Shown here: positions 32,448 to 40,316 of the stretch, piece by piece
How positions within the stretch are numbered: the stretch's first letter is position 1
Layout: every line of letters starts with the position of its first letter
DNA from: Firmicutes bacterium UBA4996
Lineage (GTDB): Bacteria; Bacillota; Limnochordia; Darwinibacteriales; Darwinibacteriaceae
Direction: 5' to 3'
Length of the DNA stretch: 42,523 bases
NCBI GenBank assembly: GCA_002396805.1
Contig: DGYW01000027.1
Coordinates: 11,006 to 53,528, forward strand
Position numbers and translations under genes: made by a program
Notes under the pieces: generated by a model
Databases searched by the model: none
Seen by the model: only the letters and a program-made list of their open reading frames with translations
What the model was told of the DNA's origin: nothing

Positions 32448-33074
32448 GTGCTAACTTTGCGCACAAGAAGAAATGTTAGTTTAATCTTATTTATTAGTCT
32501 GCTATTGGTCTCCGCTGTCGTTTGGTCCATGAACAGTAGCGAAGGCGGAATGAAGGATGGGGTATTTTCAGGGCAAGCTCAAGGCTTCGCGGGTACGGTG
32601 ATTGTAGACGTAACTATCAGCGGTGGAAAAATCGCCGATATCAAAGTTCGCCCTCATGAAGAGACCCCCTTTATTGCTGATCCAGCCATTGAGACTTTAA
32701 CTCAGAATATTTTGGCAGCTCAGAGTACTGAAGTAGAAGTTGTCTCTGGGGCTACCTATACGAGCGAGGCGATTATCAAGGCTGTAGAACAAGCAGTCAA
32801 ACAGGCGTCTGTCAGCTACAAAGATGGTGTGTATACTGGTGTGGCCGATGGCTATAAGGGACCTGTTGAGGTAGAAGTGACTGTTTCCCAAGGATCTATT
32901 ACGAAGGTAGTAGTGACGGATCAAATGGAGACCCCGTTTATTGCAAAAAACGCCATTGACAAGATTCCTGAGGCTATTATCATGGCTCAGTCCTGGGAAG
33001 TGGACGGTGTGAGTGGAGCCACCATGACCAGCAATGCTATTAAGGCCGCTGTGGAAAAAGCTTTAACAGAGTAG
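32448..33074 (+). CDS. Tandem FMN-binding domain protein
   Basis: 208 residues from GTG 32448, seven bases after GGAGAGGGG; an in-frame GTG at 32430 precedes the SD and is rejected. One N-terminal membrane anchor, then two homologous FMN_bind domains (about 35-115 and 122-208). Each has the ApbE flavinylation motif: SGATYTS with Thr103 and SGATMTS with Thr192. Covalent FMN on these threonines is expected outside the membrane, as in RnfG/NqrC and extracellular electron-transfer proteins. No apbE or Rnf gene lies in the window. Confidence 0.88.
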   Translation: MLTLRTRRNVSLILFISLLLVSAVVWSMNSSEGGMKDGVFSGQAQGFAGTVIVDVTISGGKIADIKVRPHEETPFIADPAIETLTQNILAAQSTEVEVVSGATYTSEAIIKAVEQAVKQASVSYKDGVYTGVADGYKGPVEVEVTVSQGSITKVVVTDQMETPFIAKNAIDKIPEAIIMAQSWEVDGVSGATMTSNAIKAAVEKALTE

Positions 33075-33102
33075 TCCCTTTTTTAGTTCTCCTTCCCCTT
33101 GG

Positions 33103-33120
33103 TTATACTAGCAGTATAAT
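33103..33120 (+). promoter_or_regulatory. Palindrome overlapping a TATAAT box
   Basis: TTATACT-AGC-AGTATAA (33103-33119) is a perfect 7-bp inverted repeat, and its right arm contains the -10 TATAAT (33115-33120). The possible -35 (TTCCCC, 33093-33098, 16-bp spacer) is weak. The layout suggests a regulator-controlled promoter for the small gene at 33138. Confidence 0.55.
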
Positions 33121-33137
33121 GGAAGGAGCTGGTGGGA

Positions 33138-33308
33138 ATGCCCAGTTTGTCAGATCTAAAAATGGTAGGAGAAGGCTGTAGCGAATATGATCCTACAGAG
33201 GAAGAAACAGAACGTAGTTGCCACAGTTGCCAGCATTGGTCTGGTGGCGAAGGCATGTGTGAGTTAGACATCTTCTGGGAACAGTTTACCAGTCTAGACC
33301 AAACTTAG
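33138..33308 (+). CDS. Small cysteine-rich protein, 56 residues
   Basis: Short gene with ATG 33138 after GGAAGGAG, ending at TAG 33308. Cysteines are at 14, 28, 31 and 41; SCHSCQHW gives a CxxC pair with a histidine at 29 and 33, and MCELD follows. This suggests a zinc-ribbon or iron-binding mini-protein, acidic overall (EEETE, GGEGMCE). It has its own promoter-like site and a clean terminator, which supports it being a real gene. No family recognised. Confidence 0.7.
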   Translation: MPSLSDLKMVGEGCSEYDPTEEETERSCHSCQHWSGGEGMCELDIFWEQFTSLDQT

Positions 33309-33312
33309 AATT

Positions 33313-33345
33313 AAGAGTCCTTGGGGAGCACCAAGGACTCTTTCC
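33313..33345 (+). terminator. Intrinsic terminator
   Basis: AAGAGTCCTTGG (33313-33324), loop GGAGCA, CCAAGGACTCTT (33331-33342), then T and CC. It ends the small cysteine-rich gene. Confidence 0.8.
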
Positions 33346-33396
33346 ATTCTGGCAAAAAAACCTGAAAAGGTGTATGATGAAACTTGAGGTGATCTT

Positions 33397-34062
33397 GTGG
33401 CTCGGATCAGTTTATTTGATATTGTTGGTCCAATTATGGTGGGACCATCTAGTTCACATACAGCGGGTGCAGTTCGTCTCGGACTAGCAACTCGACGCAT
33501 TCTTGGAGAAGATGTTCGGAAGGCTACCATTTCTCTCCATGGTTCTTTTGCCGCTACCTATTGGGGGCATCGCACAGATGTCGCCCTAATCGCCGGCCTG
33601 TTAGGTATGGGTATGGCCGATAAACGGATCCCCCAGGCTTTGGAGTTGGCCCAGGCTAGAGGATTGGATTATAGCTTTCATTCCGTAAATCTAGGGGATG
33701 TACATCCGAATTCAGTGGAGATTCAGGCCCATGGCGAACATGGTAAGCTCACTGTTCGCGGCGCTTCCATTGGAGGCGGAAGGATTAGATTATTTAGCAT
33801 TGATGGCTTTGAAGTCTCAGTTGACGGAACTTACACAGTCCTCATGACTAAACACCGGGATGAGCCTGGGGTAATTGCGGAAATTACTAGGGTATTGGCC
33901 CTTCATGGAATTAATATTGCCTTTTTAGATGTAAGTAGAAAAATGCGCGGTTCGGAGGCCATGCTCTTGGCAGAAACGGATGATCCTATTCCTACAGAGG
34001 TCATTGAGCATGTGCAGCGTCTTCCCGGCGTGTTAATGGTTAGAAGTTTACCTTGTTTTTAG
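33397..34062 (+). CDS. sdaAB: L-serine dehydratase, beta subunit
   Basis: Subunit of the oxygen-sensitive [4Fe-4S] enzyme that deaminates L-serine to pyruvate. 221 residues, GTG 33397 behind GAGGTGAT. The N-terminal SDH_beta domain has FDIVGPIMVGPSSSHTAGA. A C-terminal ACT domain (about 148-221; TVLMTKHRDEPGVIAEITRVL) probably provides regulation. It is followed by the alpha subunit with an 11-bp gap, as in Bacillus sdaAB-sdaAA. Confidence 0.96.
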   Translation: MARISLFDIVGPIMVGPSSSHTAGAVRLGLATRRILGEDVRKATISLHGSFAATYWGHRTDVALIAGLLGMGMADKRIPQALELAQARGLDYSFHSVNLGDVHPNSVEIQAHGEHGKLTVRGASIGGGRIRLFSIDGFEVSVDGTYTVLMTKHRDEPGVIAEITRVLALHGINIAFLDVSRKMRGSEAMLLAETDDPIPTEVIEHVQRLPGVLMVRSLPCF

Positions 34063-34073
34063 GGGGTGGAGAG

Positions 34074-34955
34074 GTGGAAATCAGTAGTGCTCAGGGCTTA
34101 TTGGAACTATGTGAAAGTCACCATCAAAGTTTACCCGAGGTGGTAGCCGCCTATGAAGCCTTTCGAACGAACTCTTCAGTGGAAACGGTCTGGACCGAAA
34201 TGGAGAGGACTTTGGAGGTAATGCGCACTTCGGTTCAAAACGGTATGAAAGATCGGGGCGACTTAGCTCATATTATTAAAGGCTATGGGTATTTATTTAA
34301 AGAAGCTGATGCCAAAGGTCAACTTTTAGGTGGAGAGCTGTTCAAAAAAATAATCCTCTACTCACTCTCAGTTGGTCAGTATAATGCTAGTTTAGGTCGG
34401 ATTGTTGCTTGTCCAACCGCCGGGAGTTGCGGTGTGGTGCCCGGAGCTTTGCTGGCGGTGGCTGAGGAATTGGGTAGTAGTGATCAAGAGGTAGTGGATT
34501 CACTTTTTGTAGTAGGCGGGGTGGGCATTGTCTCCGCAGCTCAGGGTCCTATTAGTGGTGCCGAAGGCGGTTGCCAGGCTGAGTGTGGAGTAGCCTCCGC
34601 GATGGCCGCTGGAGCAATAACCTATTTGGCTGGAGGTACACCTGATCAGGTTTTTCAGGCGGCTTCTCTGGCACTCCAAAGTCATCTGGGCTTGGTTTGT
34701 GATCCTTTGGCATCCCTGGTGGAAGTTCCCTGTGTGACTAGAAATGCAACTTCCGCAGTTTCTGCTGTGGTGGCTGCTAATATGGCCTTGGCGGGTATAC
34801 CCGCGGTTATTCCCTACGATGAAACGGTGGTAGCCATGAAGTTAATTGGTAAGGCACTGCCCGAAAGTCTCAGGGAGACTTCGCAAGGCGGTCTAGCTAC
34901 TACACCTACGGGGAAACGTATCTATGCAGAAATGCGAGCTAAGCATAGTTTGTAA
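34074..34955 (+). CDS. sdaAA: L-serine dehydratase, alpha subunit
   Basis: Catalytic iron-sulfur subunit, 293 residues from GTG 34074 directly after GGGGGTGGAGAG; an upstream in-frame TTG at 34053 would overlap sdaAB but lacks an SD. Cluster cysteines lie in CPTAGSCG, AECGVA, and CDPLASLVEVPC. The TAGSCG motif is the substrate/cluster signature of the family. The iron-sulfur type fits an anaerobic lifestyle. Confidence 0.96.
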   Translation: MEISSAQGLLELCESHHQSLPEVVAAYEAFRTNSSVETVWTEMERTLEVMRTSVQNGMKDRGDLAHIIKGYGYLFKEADAKGQLLGGELFKKIILYSLSVGQYNASLGRIVACPTAGSCGVVPGALLAVAEELGSSDQEVVDSLFVVGGVGIVSAAQGPISGAEGGCQAECGVASAMAAGAITYLAGGTPDQVFQAASLALQSHLGLVCDPLASLVEVPCVTRNATSAVSAVVAANMALAGIPAVIPYDETVVAMKLIGKALPESLRETSQGGLATTPTGKRIYAEMRAKHSL

Positions 34956-34960
34956 AACAA

Positions 34961-34988
34961 AAAACGACCCAGCAAGCTGCATCGTTTT
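34961..34988. terminator. Bidirectional terminator between sdaAA and tRNA-Asp
   Basis: AAAACGA (34961-34967) pairs with TCGTTTT (34982-34988), and inside it CAGC pairs with GCTG. T-runs occur in both directions, so it ends sdaAA on the plus strand and the tRNA transcript on the minus strand. Confidence 0.75.
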
Positions 34989-35001
34989 CATTAATAAAAA
35001 A

Positions 35002-35078
35002 TGGCGGAACCGACGAGACTCGAACTCGCGATCTTCGGCGTGACAGGCCGACGTGTTAACCAACTACACCACGGCTCC
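35002..35078 (-). tRNA. tRNA-Asp (anticodon GTC)
   Basis: On the minus strand the acceptor GGAGCCG (35072-35078) pairs with CGGTTCC, followed by discriminator G and an encoded CCA (35002-35004). The anticodon stem TCGGC/GCCGA encloses CTGTCAC, anticodon GTC. The T-arm has GTTCGAGTC. 77 bases. Confidence 0.96.
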
Positions 35079-35089
35079 TAACTACACCT

Positions 35090-35118
35090 ATTATATCGAT
35101 GTTGATCCGATTTAGCAA
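35090..35118 (-). promoter_or_regulatory. Promoter of tRNA-Asp
   Basis: On the minus strand TTGCTA (35113-35118), 17-bp spacer, perfect TATAAT (35090-35095), ending 11 bases before the tRNA 5' end. Confidence 0.8.
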
Positions 35119-35145
35119 GATCTATTTTTGTGAGGAGGTAAAGAC

Positions 35146-35565
35146 ATGCGTCAAAGGGGAATAGTCATTGGCAGGGAGGAAAACCAGGTTGTTGTACAGA
35201 TTCAAGATCCTAGCCGAACCTGTGGTTCTTGCAGTGGATGTGTGCGCTTAACTCCCCAGCGACCTCCCGAAGATTATGTAGTACGCCTTGAGGATTCTCG
35301 CGGTGACTATGTGGCGGGTGATGAGGTTATTCTTGAAGGTCAAGTGGGAGATTTAGTTAAGGCTGTAGTGGTCTTGTATGGGGTGCCCTTTGTGAGTCTA
35401 TTTGTTGGTTACGGTTTGACTAGGATTATTTCGGGAAGTGATCCCTTAGCAGGGATCGGCGCCGTAGTGGGCTTGCTGGCAGGTGCTTTAGTGGCTCGTC
35501 CTTTGGCACGCCGCTTGTCTAAAGCTGATCCCGAGCTAAAGATTGTGGCTCGGGCTTGTTCTTAA
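35146..35565 (+). CDS. RseC/MucC-like (SoxR-reducing) membrane protein
   Basis: 139 residues, ATG 35146 behind GAGGAGG. The N-terminal domain has CGSCSGC (Cys26, Cys29, Cys32), a likely metal or redox site. Two membrane helices follow (about 70-88 and 98-118). This is the RseC/MucC layout; relatives associate with Rnf-type electron transfer. No Rnf genes are near, though a tandem FMN-binding protein lies about 2 kb upstream. First gene of the run to 39151. Confidence 0.85.
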   Translation: MRQRGIVIGREENQVVVQIQDPSRTCGSCSGCVRLTPQRPPEDYVVRLEDSRGDYVAGDEVILEGQVGDLVKAVVVLYGVPFVSLFVGYGLTRIISGSDPLAGIGAVVGLLAGALVARPLARRLSKADPELKIVARACS

Positions 35566-35581
35566 GAAAGGGGGAAGTCTA

Positions 35582-36478
35582 ATGTCCTTAGTTGCAACAG
35601 AGGTTACGAAGCGTTTTCGGGACGTAACCGCAGTGGATGATCTCAGCTTTTCTGTGTCACAGGGGTCTTTGTTTGGCTTTCTGGGGCCAAACGGAGCCGG
35701 TAAGACCACTACGATGCGTGTAGTCTTAGGGATTCTTAAGGCCGATTCTGGTCACGTTACTTGGGAAAATCGTCCCTTGCAACGGCAGGGACGGGGTTTT
35801 TTTGGCTATTTGCCTGAAGAGCGGGGCTTATACCCAAAGATGCGTGTTGAAGAGCATTTAGAGTTTCTAGGTCGAATTAATGGTTTGGGTAGATCAGAGG
35901 CTCGCCAAGCTACTGCTTGGTGGATTGACCGCTTTGATTTGGGAGAGTTGCGCCACAAGCGAATTGAGGAGCTATCTAAGGGGAACCAGCAAAAGGTACA
36001 AACCATCGGCACAATGCTTCATGATCCGGATTTGCTTATCCTAGATGAGCCCTTTAGTGGATTGGACCCTGTGAACACTGCATTATTGAAGGAAGTGTTG
36101 CTAGAGGCTCATGCTGATGGTAAGACAATCATTTTTTCTAGTCATCGCATGGATCAGGTGGAAGAAATCTGTGATGACATTGTATTGATCAATCATGGCC
36201 GTTTGGTGCTAAGTGGTAATCTCCGTCAGATCAAACGTTCTATGGGTAGACAGATTTTACGCATTTCTCTCGAGGGTAATCAGGACTTTTGGGCCAAAAT
36301 ACCTGGACTAACTTTACTTAATTCGAGGGCGGATTATTTAGAGTTTCGCTTACACGATCGCGTTGATCCTAATCAGGTTCTGAGTGCAGCCATGGAGGCA
36401 GGGCAAGTTGTTCGCTTCGAACTAGTGGAGCCTTCCTTAGATCAAATTTTCGTGGAGAAAGTGGGTGTAGGAGCATGA
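35582..36478 (+). CDS. ABC transporter ATP-binding protein (NatA-like)
   Basis: 298 residues from ATG 35582 behind AAAGGGGGAAG. Walker A GPNGAGKTT (residues 35-43), signature LSKGNQQKVQ, Walker B LLILDEPFSGLDP, and a switch histidine in SSHRMDQ. A C-terminal domain of about 85 residues resembles the tail found in NatA-like ATPases. It couples to the permease at 36475 through an ATGA overlap. Export of Na+ or another substrate is possible; the family does not settle it. Confidence 0.92.
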   Translation: MSLVATEVTKRFRDVTAVDDLSFSVSQGSLFGFLGPNGAGKTTTMRVVLGILKADSGHVTWENRPLQRQGRGFFGYLPEERGLYPKMRVEEHLEFLGRINGLGRSEARQATAWWIDRFDLGELRHKRIEELSKGNQQKVQTIGTMLHDPDLLILDEPFSGLDPVNTALLKEVLLEAHADGKTIIFSSHRMDQVEEICDDIVLINHGRLVLSGNLRQIKRSMGRQILRISLEGNQDFWAKIPGLTLLNSRADYLEFRLHDRVDPNQVLSAAMEAGQVVRFELVEPSLDQIFVEKVGVGA

Positions 36479-37737
36479 GTATGATTCCGGTTTTGGTCAA
36501 GCGTGATTTTATGTCCAGGGTCACAGGCACTGCCTACATCATTACTACCGTGCTTGGAATTCTGGTCTTTGTGGGTTTGTCCTTTATTCCACCATTAATG
36601 GATCATTTCGTTCACAGCTTTACACCTCGGAATATTGATCTTGTGGTTTATGAACAACCTACTACCACAAGTATGGTTCCCTATTTACAGGAAATAGGGG
36701 AGGAGCTCGGAGATACGCGCATTCGGACGGTACAAGGGGTAGATGAACGAGAGGCCTATCGTATGGTTGTCGACGAAGATCTTACCGGTCTCTTGCTCAT
36801 TGATGGTCCCCTGTATACTTTAGTCACCACTGATGGTTCCAATATGACGGTGAATACTCAAATAGAAGGTCTAGTCAATCGGGCTTTAACTAGGGCTAAT
36901 GCCGAACGTTTGGGTATTTCTGATGGGGACATGGCAACCTTATTCCAGAGGATCGACTTACGGGTCCGAGAGATCGGGCCCCAGGGTGACGATGGGGCAG
37001 AAATTGATAGCGTGGCCCACACACAGGCTATGGTCTTGGCCTACTTCTTGCTCTTTATGATCTATATGGCGTTGATCATGTATGGAAACATGGTCGCCTC
37101 TGGGGTTGCGGAGGAAAAGAGTTCGCGGATCATGGAAGTGATGGTGTCTACAGTAAAACCTTTAGAATTAATGTTTGGTAAAATTATTGGGGTAGGAGCC
37201 TTAGGGCTACTTCAATTCTTGATTTGGACGGGTACTGGTTTATTAATGACGACTATGGGCAAGACGGGGCTATTAGGTGGCATGCTGGGTATAGCTGACC
37301 CCTTAAGTACTATTCCCCTAAGTACAGTGCTGTGGTTTGGGTTGTATTTCTTGCTGGGATATTTCTTCTATGCCTCCATCTTTGCTGCTGGTGGTGCCCT
37401 CGTTTCGAGAGTGGAAGAAGTCAGCCAGGTGGTAACAATTATCATGATGTTGATAATTGTTGGTTTTATCGCGGCCTATGTTTCTTTTGCTAATCCTAAT
37501 AGTAATTTTGCAGTTGTCACGTCACTAATTCCCTTCACTTCACCGATGGTGATGTTTGCCAGAATTGTCTTGGCCAATCCCCCTCTTAGTCAGGTGATCG
37601 CTTCGGTAATAATTCTAGTGCTATCGGTTATTATTGGGGCTTGGATTTCCTCGAAGATTTATCGGATTGGTATCTTGCTTTACGGTAAGAGACCTAGTGT
37701 GCGGCAAGTGGTGGGACTGTTGAAGGATTGGGATTAG
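36475..37737 (+). CDS. ABC-2 type transporter permease (NatB-like)
   Basis: 420 residues. The first helix (about 20-42) is followed by a large extracytoplasmic domain of about 140 residues and five or six further helices between 180 and 400. The segment VASGVAEEKSSRIMEVMVSTVKP is the ABC-2/NatB hallmark that contacts the ATPase. Start ATG overlaps the ATPase stop by 4 bp. With the ATPase it forms an exporter of the NatAB type. Confidence 0.92.
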   Translation: MSMIPVLVKRDFMSRVTGTAYIITTVLGILVFVGLSFIPPLMDHFVHSFTPRNIDLVVYEQPTTTSMVPYLQEIGEELGDTRIRTVQGVDEREAYRMVVDEDLTGLLLIDGPLYTLVTTDGSNMTVNTQIEGLVNRALTRANAERLGISDGDMATLFQRIDLRVREIGPQGDDGAEIDSVAHTQAMVLAYFLLFMIYMALIMYGNMVASGVAEEKSSRIMEVMVSTVKPLELMFGKIIGVGALGLLQFLIWTGTGLLMTTMGKTGLLGGMLGIADPLSTIPLSTVLWFGLYFLLGYFFYASIFAAGGALVSRVEEVSQVVTIIMMLIIVGFIAAYVSFANPNSNFAVVTSLIPFTSPMVMFARIVLANPPLSQVIASVIILVLSVIIGAWISSKIYRIGILLYGKRPSVRQVVGLLKDWD

Positions 37738-37752
37738 GCAAGGAGGTCACAA

Positions 37753-38856
37753 ATGCACATCAATTTTATGGGTGGCAATGTGCAGTTTCCCCTGAATAGG
37801 GGCTCCTGGGATCTACTCACCGAGCTACTCCCTGCAAATGGCTCCCTCTTGGCTACCGTTAGGCGGACTACTCCCCATTCGATCTTTTTGAAGATCGAAA
37901 ACCGCGAGCTGGAGTTGTCTCTAGCTCAGTTAGATGAGGAGCATCGGAGTGCTCTAACACCTGGAAGTGTCGTACGTTTAGAGGTGCTCCAAGAACAGGT
38001 TATCATGACCAAGCTGTCCCATCCTAGAGTTCAACATGTACAATCACAGGAAGGGCCACTGATTCCATCGAAGATAGAGGAAGCTCTTGTGGAGCTTAAT
38101 ATACCGCCGACTCCTACAACAATAGAGGTGGCTCAAGCTTTGTTAAAAGGGGGCTTTCCTCTCCAAGAAACGCTTCTTTGGGCTGTAATCCCCTGGGCAA
38201 AAAAGGGGCAGTTGGATCTCGCCCTACTTTTGCTTCAAGCTAGATTTCCTCTTACTCCTGAATTAGTTAAAGTGGTAGAAGAGTTGCGCAATCGGGAGGG
38301 GAAGGAACCAATTCTATCGTCAATCGGAGAACAACTGTCATCAGAATTGGAAGAGATCTTAACCACGCCTCGTTGGGAAAACCGTGCTAAAGGGAGTGAT
38401 AGACCGCAGGATCGCGAAGTTGTTCGCCGCTTGGGCAAAATCTTAGTGGAAGAGCGGTTCGTAGAAGCGCTACTGAATCGTCAGGCTCCGCAGCATGAAT
38501 ATGTTTTCGCCTTACCCTTTTTACTTAACGGCGATCTATATACCAGCTGGGTGCGGATCTGCGCAGAACAGCAACATAAAGAAGGTTTTTCGGCAGATGA
38601 ACCAAGCTTTAGGATTGAACTAGAAATTCCCACTAACAGTTTGGGGCTGGTAGAAGCAGATTTGGCTATCTGGGGCAAGAATGTCTCCTTGGTCTTATGG
38701 GTTGAAGGTGTAGGCCACGAAAGTCTAGAGGATGCTTTGCCTTTGTTAGAGGAGGAACTAATGAATCAAGGGTGGGAGCTTAGTTCTGTTACCATTCTCA
38801 GTGCTCCACGGGAAGGGGGGCTTACTGATGCGAAAAGCAGTAGCTTTACGTTATGA
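37753..38856 (+). CDS. FliK/YlqG-like protein (putative)
   Basis: 367 residues, ATG 37753 behind AAGGAGGT. N-terminal beta-rich region (LLATVRR, IFLKIENRELELSL), a helical middle, and a C-terminal part (about 265-350) with EIPTNSLGLVEADLAIWGKNVSLVLW followed by a paired helix LEEELMNQGWELSSVTI. The last resembles the FliK hook-length-control C-terminal fold. The next gene encodes an FlhB C-terminal domain, the same order as ylqG-ylqH in Bacillus, which supports the assignment. No flagellar structural genes are in the window. Confidence 0.6.
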   Translation: MHINFMGGNVQFPLNRGSWDLLTELLPANGSLLATVRRTTPHSIFLKIENRELELSLAQLDEEHRSALTPGSVVRLEVLQEQVIMTKLSHPRVQHVQSQEGPLIPSKIEEALVELNIPPTPTTIEVAQALLKGGFPLQETLLWAVIPWAKKGQLDLALLLLQARFPLTPELVKVVEELRNREGKEPILSSIGEQLSSELEEILTTPRWENRAKGSDRPQDREVVRRLGKILVEERFVEALLNRQAPQHEYVFALPFLLNGDLYTSWVRICAEQQHKEGFSADEPSFRIELEIPTNSLGLVEADLAIWGKNVSLVLWVEGVGHESLEDALPLLEEELMNQGWELSSVTILSAPREGGLTDAKSSSFTL

Positions 38857-39151
38857 TCGACAAAAAAACAGAGCCCCGCAAGTGGTGGCTTCGGGGCAAG
38901 GTCGCCTAGCTGCAAGGATGTTGGCGTTGGCTCAGGAGAGCAATGTGCCAGTATATGAAGACCATGAATTGGTGGACGCCTTGCGAGCTCTCCCTGTTGG
39001 GAGCGAAATTCCCCCCGAATTCTATGAGTTAGTTGCTCAGATTTTGGCCTTCGTGCTCAGGCTCGACAAAGAGCAAAGCAGCAACAAAGGCAGTAATGGG
39101 AATAGCCAAGGTGAGGCCAACGCTGCCGGTCATAGCCCGCACGATTTCTGA
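38828..39151 (+). CDS. Stand-alone FlhB C-terminal-domain protein (YlqH/FhlB-like)
   Basis: 107 residues from ATG 38828 (SD GGAAGGGGGG), overlapping the previous gene by 29 bp. The sequence KAVALRYDRQKNRAPQVVASG, then VPVYEDHELVDAL, and EIPPEFYELVAQILAFVLRL matches the part of FlhB/YscU that follows the NPTH self-cleavage site. NPTH itself and the membrane domain are missing. Residues 83-107 are a polar low-complexity tail. The last 123 bp lie antisense to the 3' end of the YibE/F gene. Such free domains are known in Bacillota as FlhB-like proteins of unclear role. Confidence 0.85.
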   Translation: MRKAVALRYDRQKNRAPQVVASGQGRLAARMLALAQESNVPVYEDHELVDALRALPVGSEIPPEFYELVAQILAFVLRLDKEQSSNKGSNGNSQGEANAAGHSPHDF

Positions 39152-40144
39152 GGCTACTAGGTCTAGATTAAAGACTTGAGCCCACGAACTTTGATTAGCT
39201 TGAAATAACAGTAATAGCGGTAAGGATGAGCCTACATAGGCTAGAATTAGGGTATTAGACATGGTGGCGATGAGATCTCTGCCCACATGAAGACCTCTAG
39301 TAAATAGAGTCTGGAAGTCGGTCGATGGATCGGCTTCTTTTATTTGTTCCATTGCGGAGGCAATACTGATTCCCACGTCTAAGATGGCTCCGAGGGCTCC
39401 AATAATCATGCCTGAAAATAAGATGCCTTGGAAATTAATTGAGGCATCCATATACTGCAGCATTTGTGCTTCTCCAGAAGCTAAGCCCGTTAGATAACTG
39501 GCCTTACCTACAACGAAGGCTAGAATACCTGAGGTAATTAATCCGCCCACGGTGCCTGAAATGGCAGCCATGGTTTTTTTGCTGTATCCCCCAATAAACA
39601 GGATAAATAGCATAGTAAGGATTGAGGACATCCCCACTGTGACGATGATGGGATTAAAACCTTTTAGAACCAGTGGTAAGATCATGGTTGCAATTACGAT
39701 TCCGACTACTAAAAGAGAGACTAAAGCTTTGATGCCTTGCCTACCCCCAATTAACGCCACCGAAAGGGCAAACAAGAGGGTGACTGCAATTAAGGGACTC
39801 CCCCTCTCGAAGTCAGTCAGATAGTATTCGGCACGACTGCCACTAAAATCTCCTTGTAAGAGTACCCGGTCGCCCATTTTCACCCTGAGATCAAAAAACG
39901 GATGTCCGGTTAAGGTGTTAAGTACAATAATAGTTTGGTTTTTATGGGGACCAGAGGACAGGCGCACTTTTACCACTTGGGTCTCCCAGTGTTCTTCATG
40001 GTTAGGTTGTGAACCACCAATACTCACATCTACAACCCTACCCCGAAACACGGGCATCTCTCCGTGTTCTTGGGCCTGAAGAGGCACTCCCCCTAACACT
40101 ACAAGTAAGCATAAAACCAAGATAATTTGCATAGATCGCTGCAC
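39029..40144 (-). CDS. YibE/F family membrane protein
   Basis: 371 residues, GTG 40144 eight bases after AGGAGG. Signal-like N-terminus (to about residue 25, LQAQ), then an extracytoplasmic beta-rich domain (about 30-110; FRGRVVDVSIGG, QTIIVLNTLTGHP), then seven or eight membrane helices. The segment GAILDVGISIASAM and the ending GSVGLTLAIPITAFVAALL are family hallmarks. Function unknown in general; a transporter role is often assumed. The 3' end overlaps the convergent FlhB-like gene by 123 bp. Confidence 0.9.
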   Translation of the reverse strand: MQRSMQIILVLCLLVVLGGVPLQAQEHGEMPVFRGRVVDVSIGGSQPNHEEHWETQVVKVRLSSGPHKNQTIIVLNTLTGHPFFDLRVKMGDRVLLQGDFSGSRAEYYLTDFERGSPLIAVTLLFALSVALIGGRQGIKALVSLLVVGIVIATMILPLVLKGFNPIIVTVGMSSILTMLFILFIGGYSKKTMAAISGTVGGLITSGILAFVVGKASYLTGLASGEAQMLQYMDASINFQGILFSGMIIGALGAILDVGISIASAMEQIKEADPSTDFQTLFTRGLHVGRDLIATMSNTLILAYVGSSLPLLLLFQANQSSWAQVFNLDLVASEIVRAMTGSVGLTLAIPITAFVAALLFVEPEHEGQNLSN

Positions 40145-40171
40145 AGATCCAACCTCCTAGCTATCAATCCC

Positions 40172-40200
40172 ATTATACTGCCTGTTTGCAATGACCACAA
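40172..40200 (-). promoter_or_regulatory. Promoter of the YibE/F gene
   Basis: On the minus strand TTGTGG (40195-40200), 17-bp spacer, perfect TATAAT (40172-40177). Confidence 0.65.
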
Positions 40201-40252
40201 CTCGAGAAAAGCATGATGTTGCCCACTGATTAAAAACGTAAAAAGGAAGGAT

Positions 40253-40278
40253 CTGCAGGTAAAATGGCGAATTATAAT
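40253..40278 (+). promoter_or_regulatory. Candidate promoter of the pyrophosphatase gene
   Basis: A perfect -10 TATAAT (40273-40278) lies 38 bases before the start codon. No good -35 stands at 16-18 bp; CTGCAG (40253-40258) is 14 bp away. An activator or extended contacts may be needed. Confidence 0.45.
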
Positions 40279-40316
40279 TAGCAATTTGTTGTCATTATAG
40301 AAAGGATGCTCAAAGA

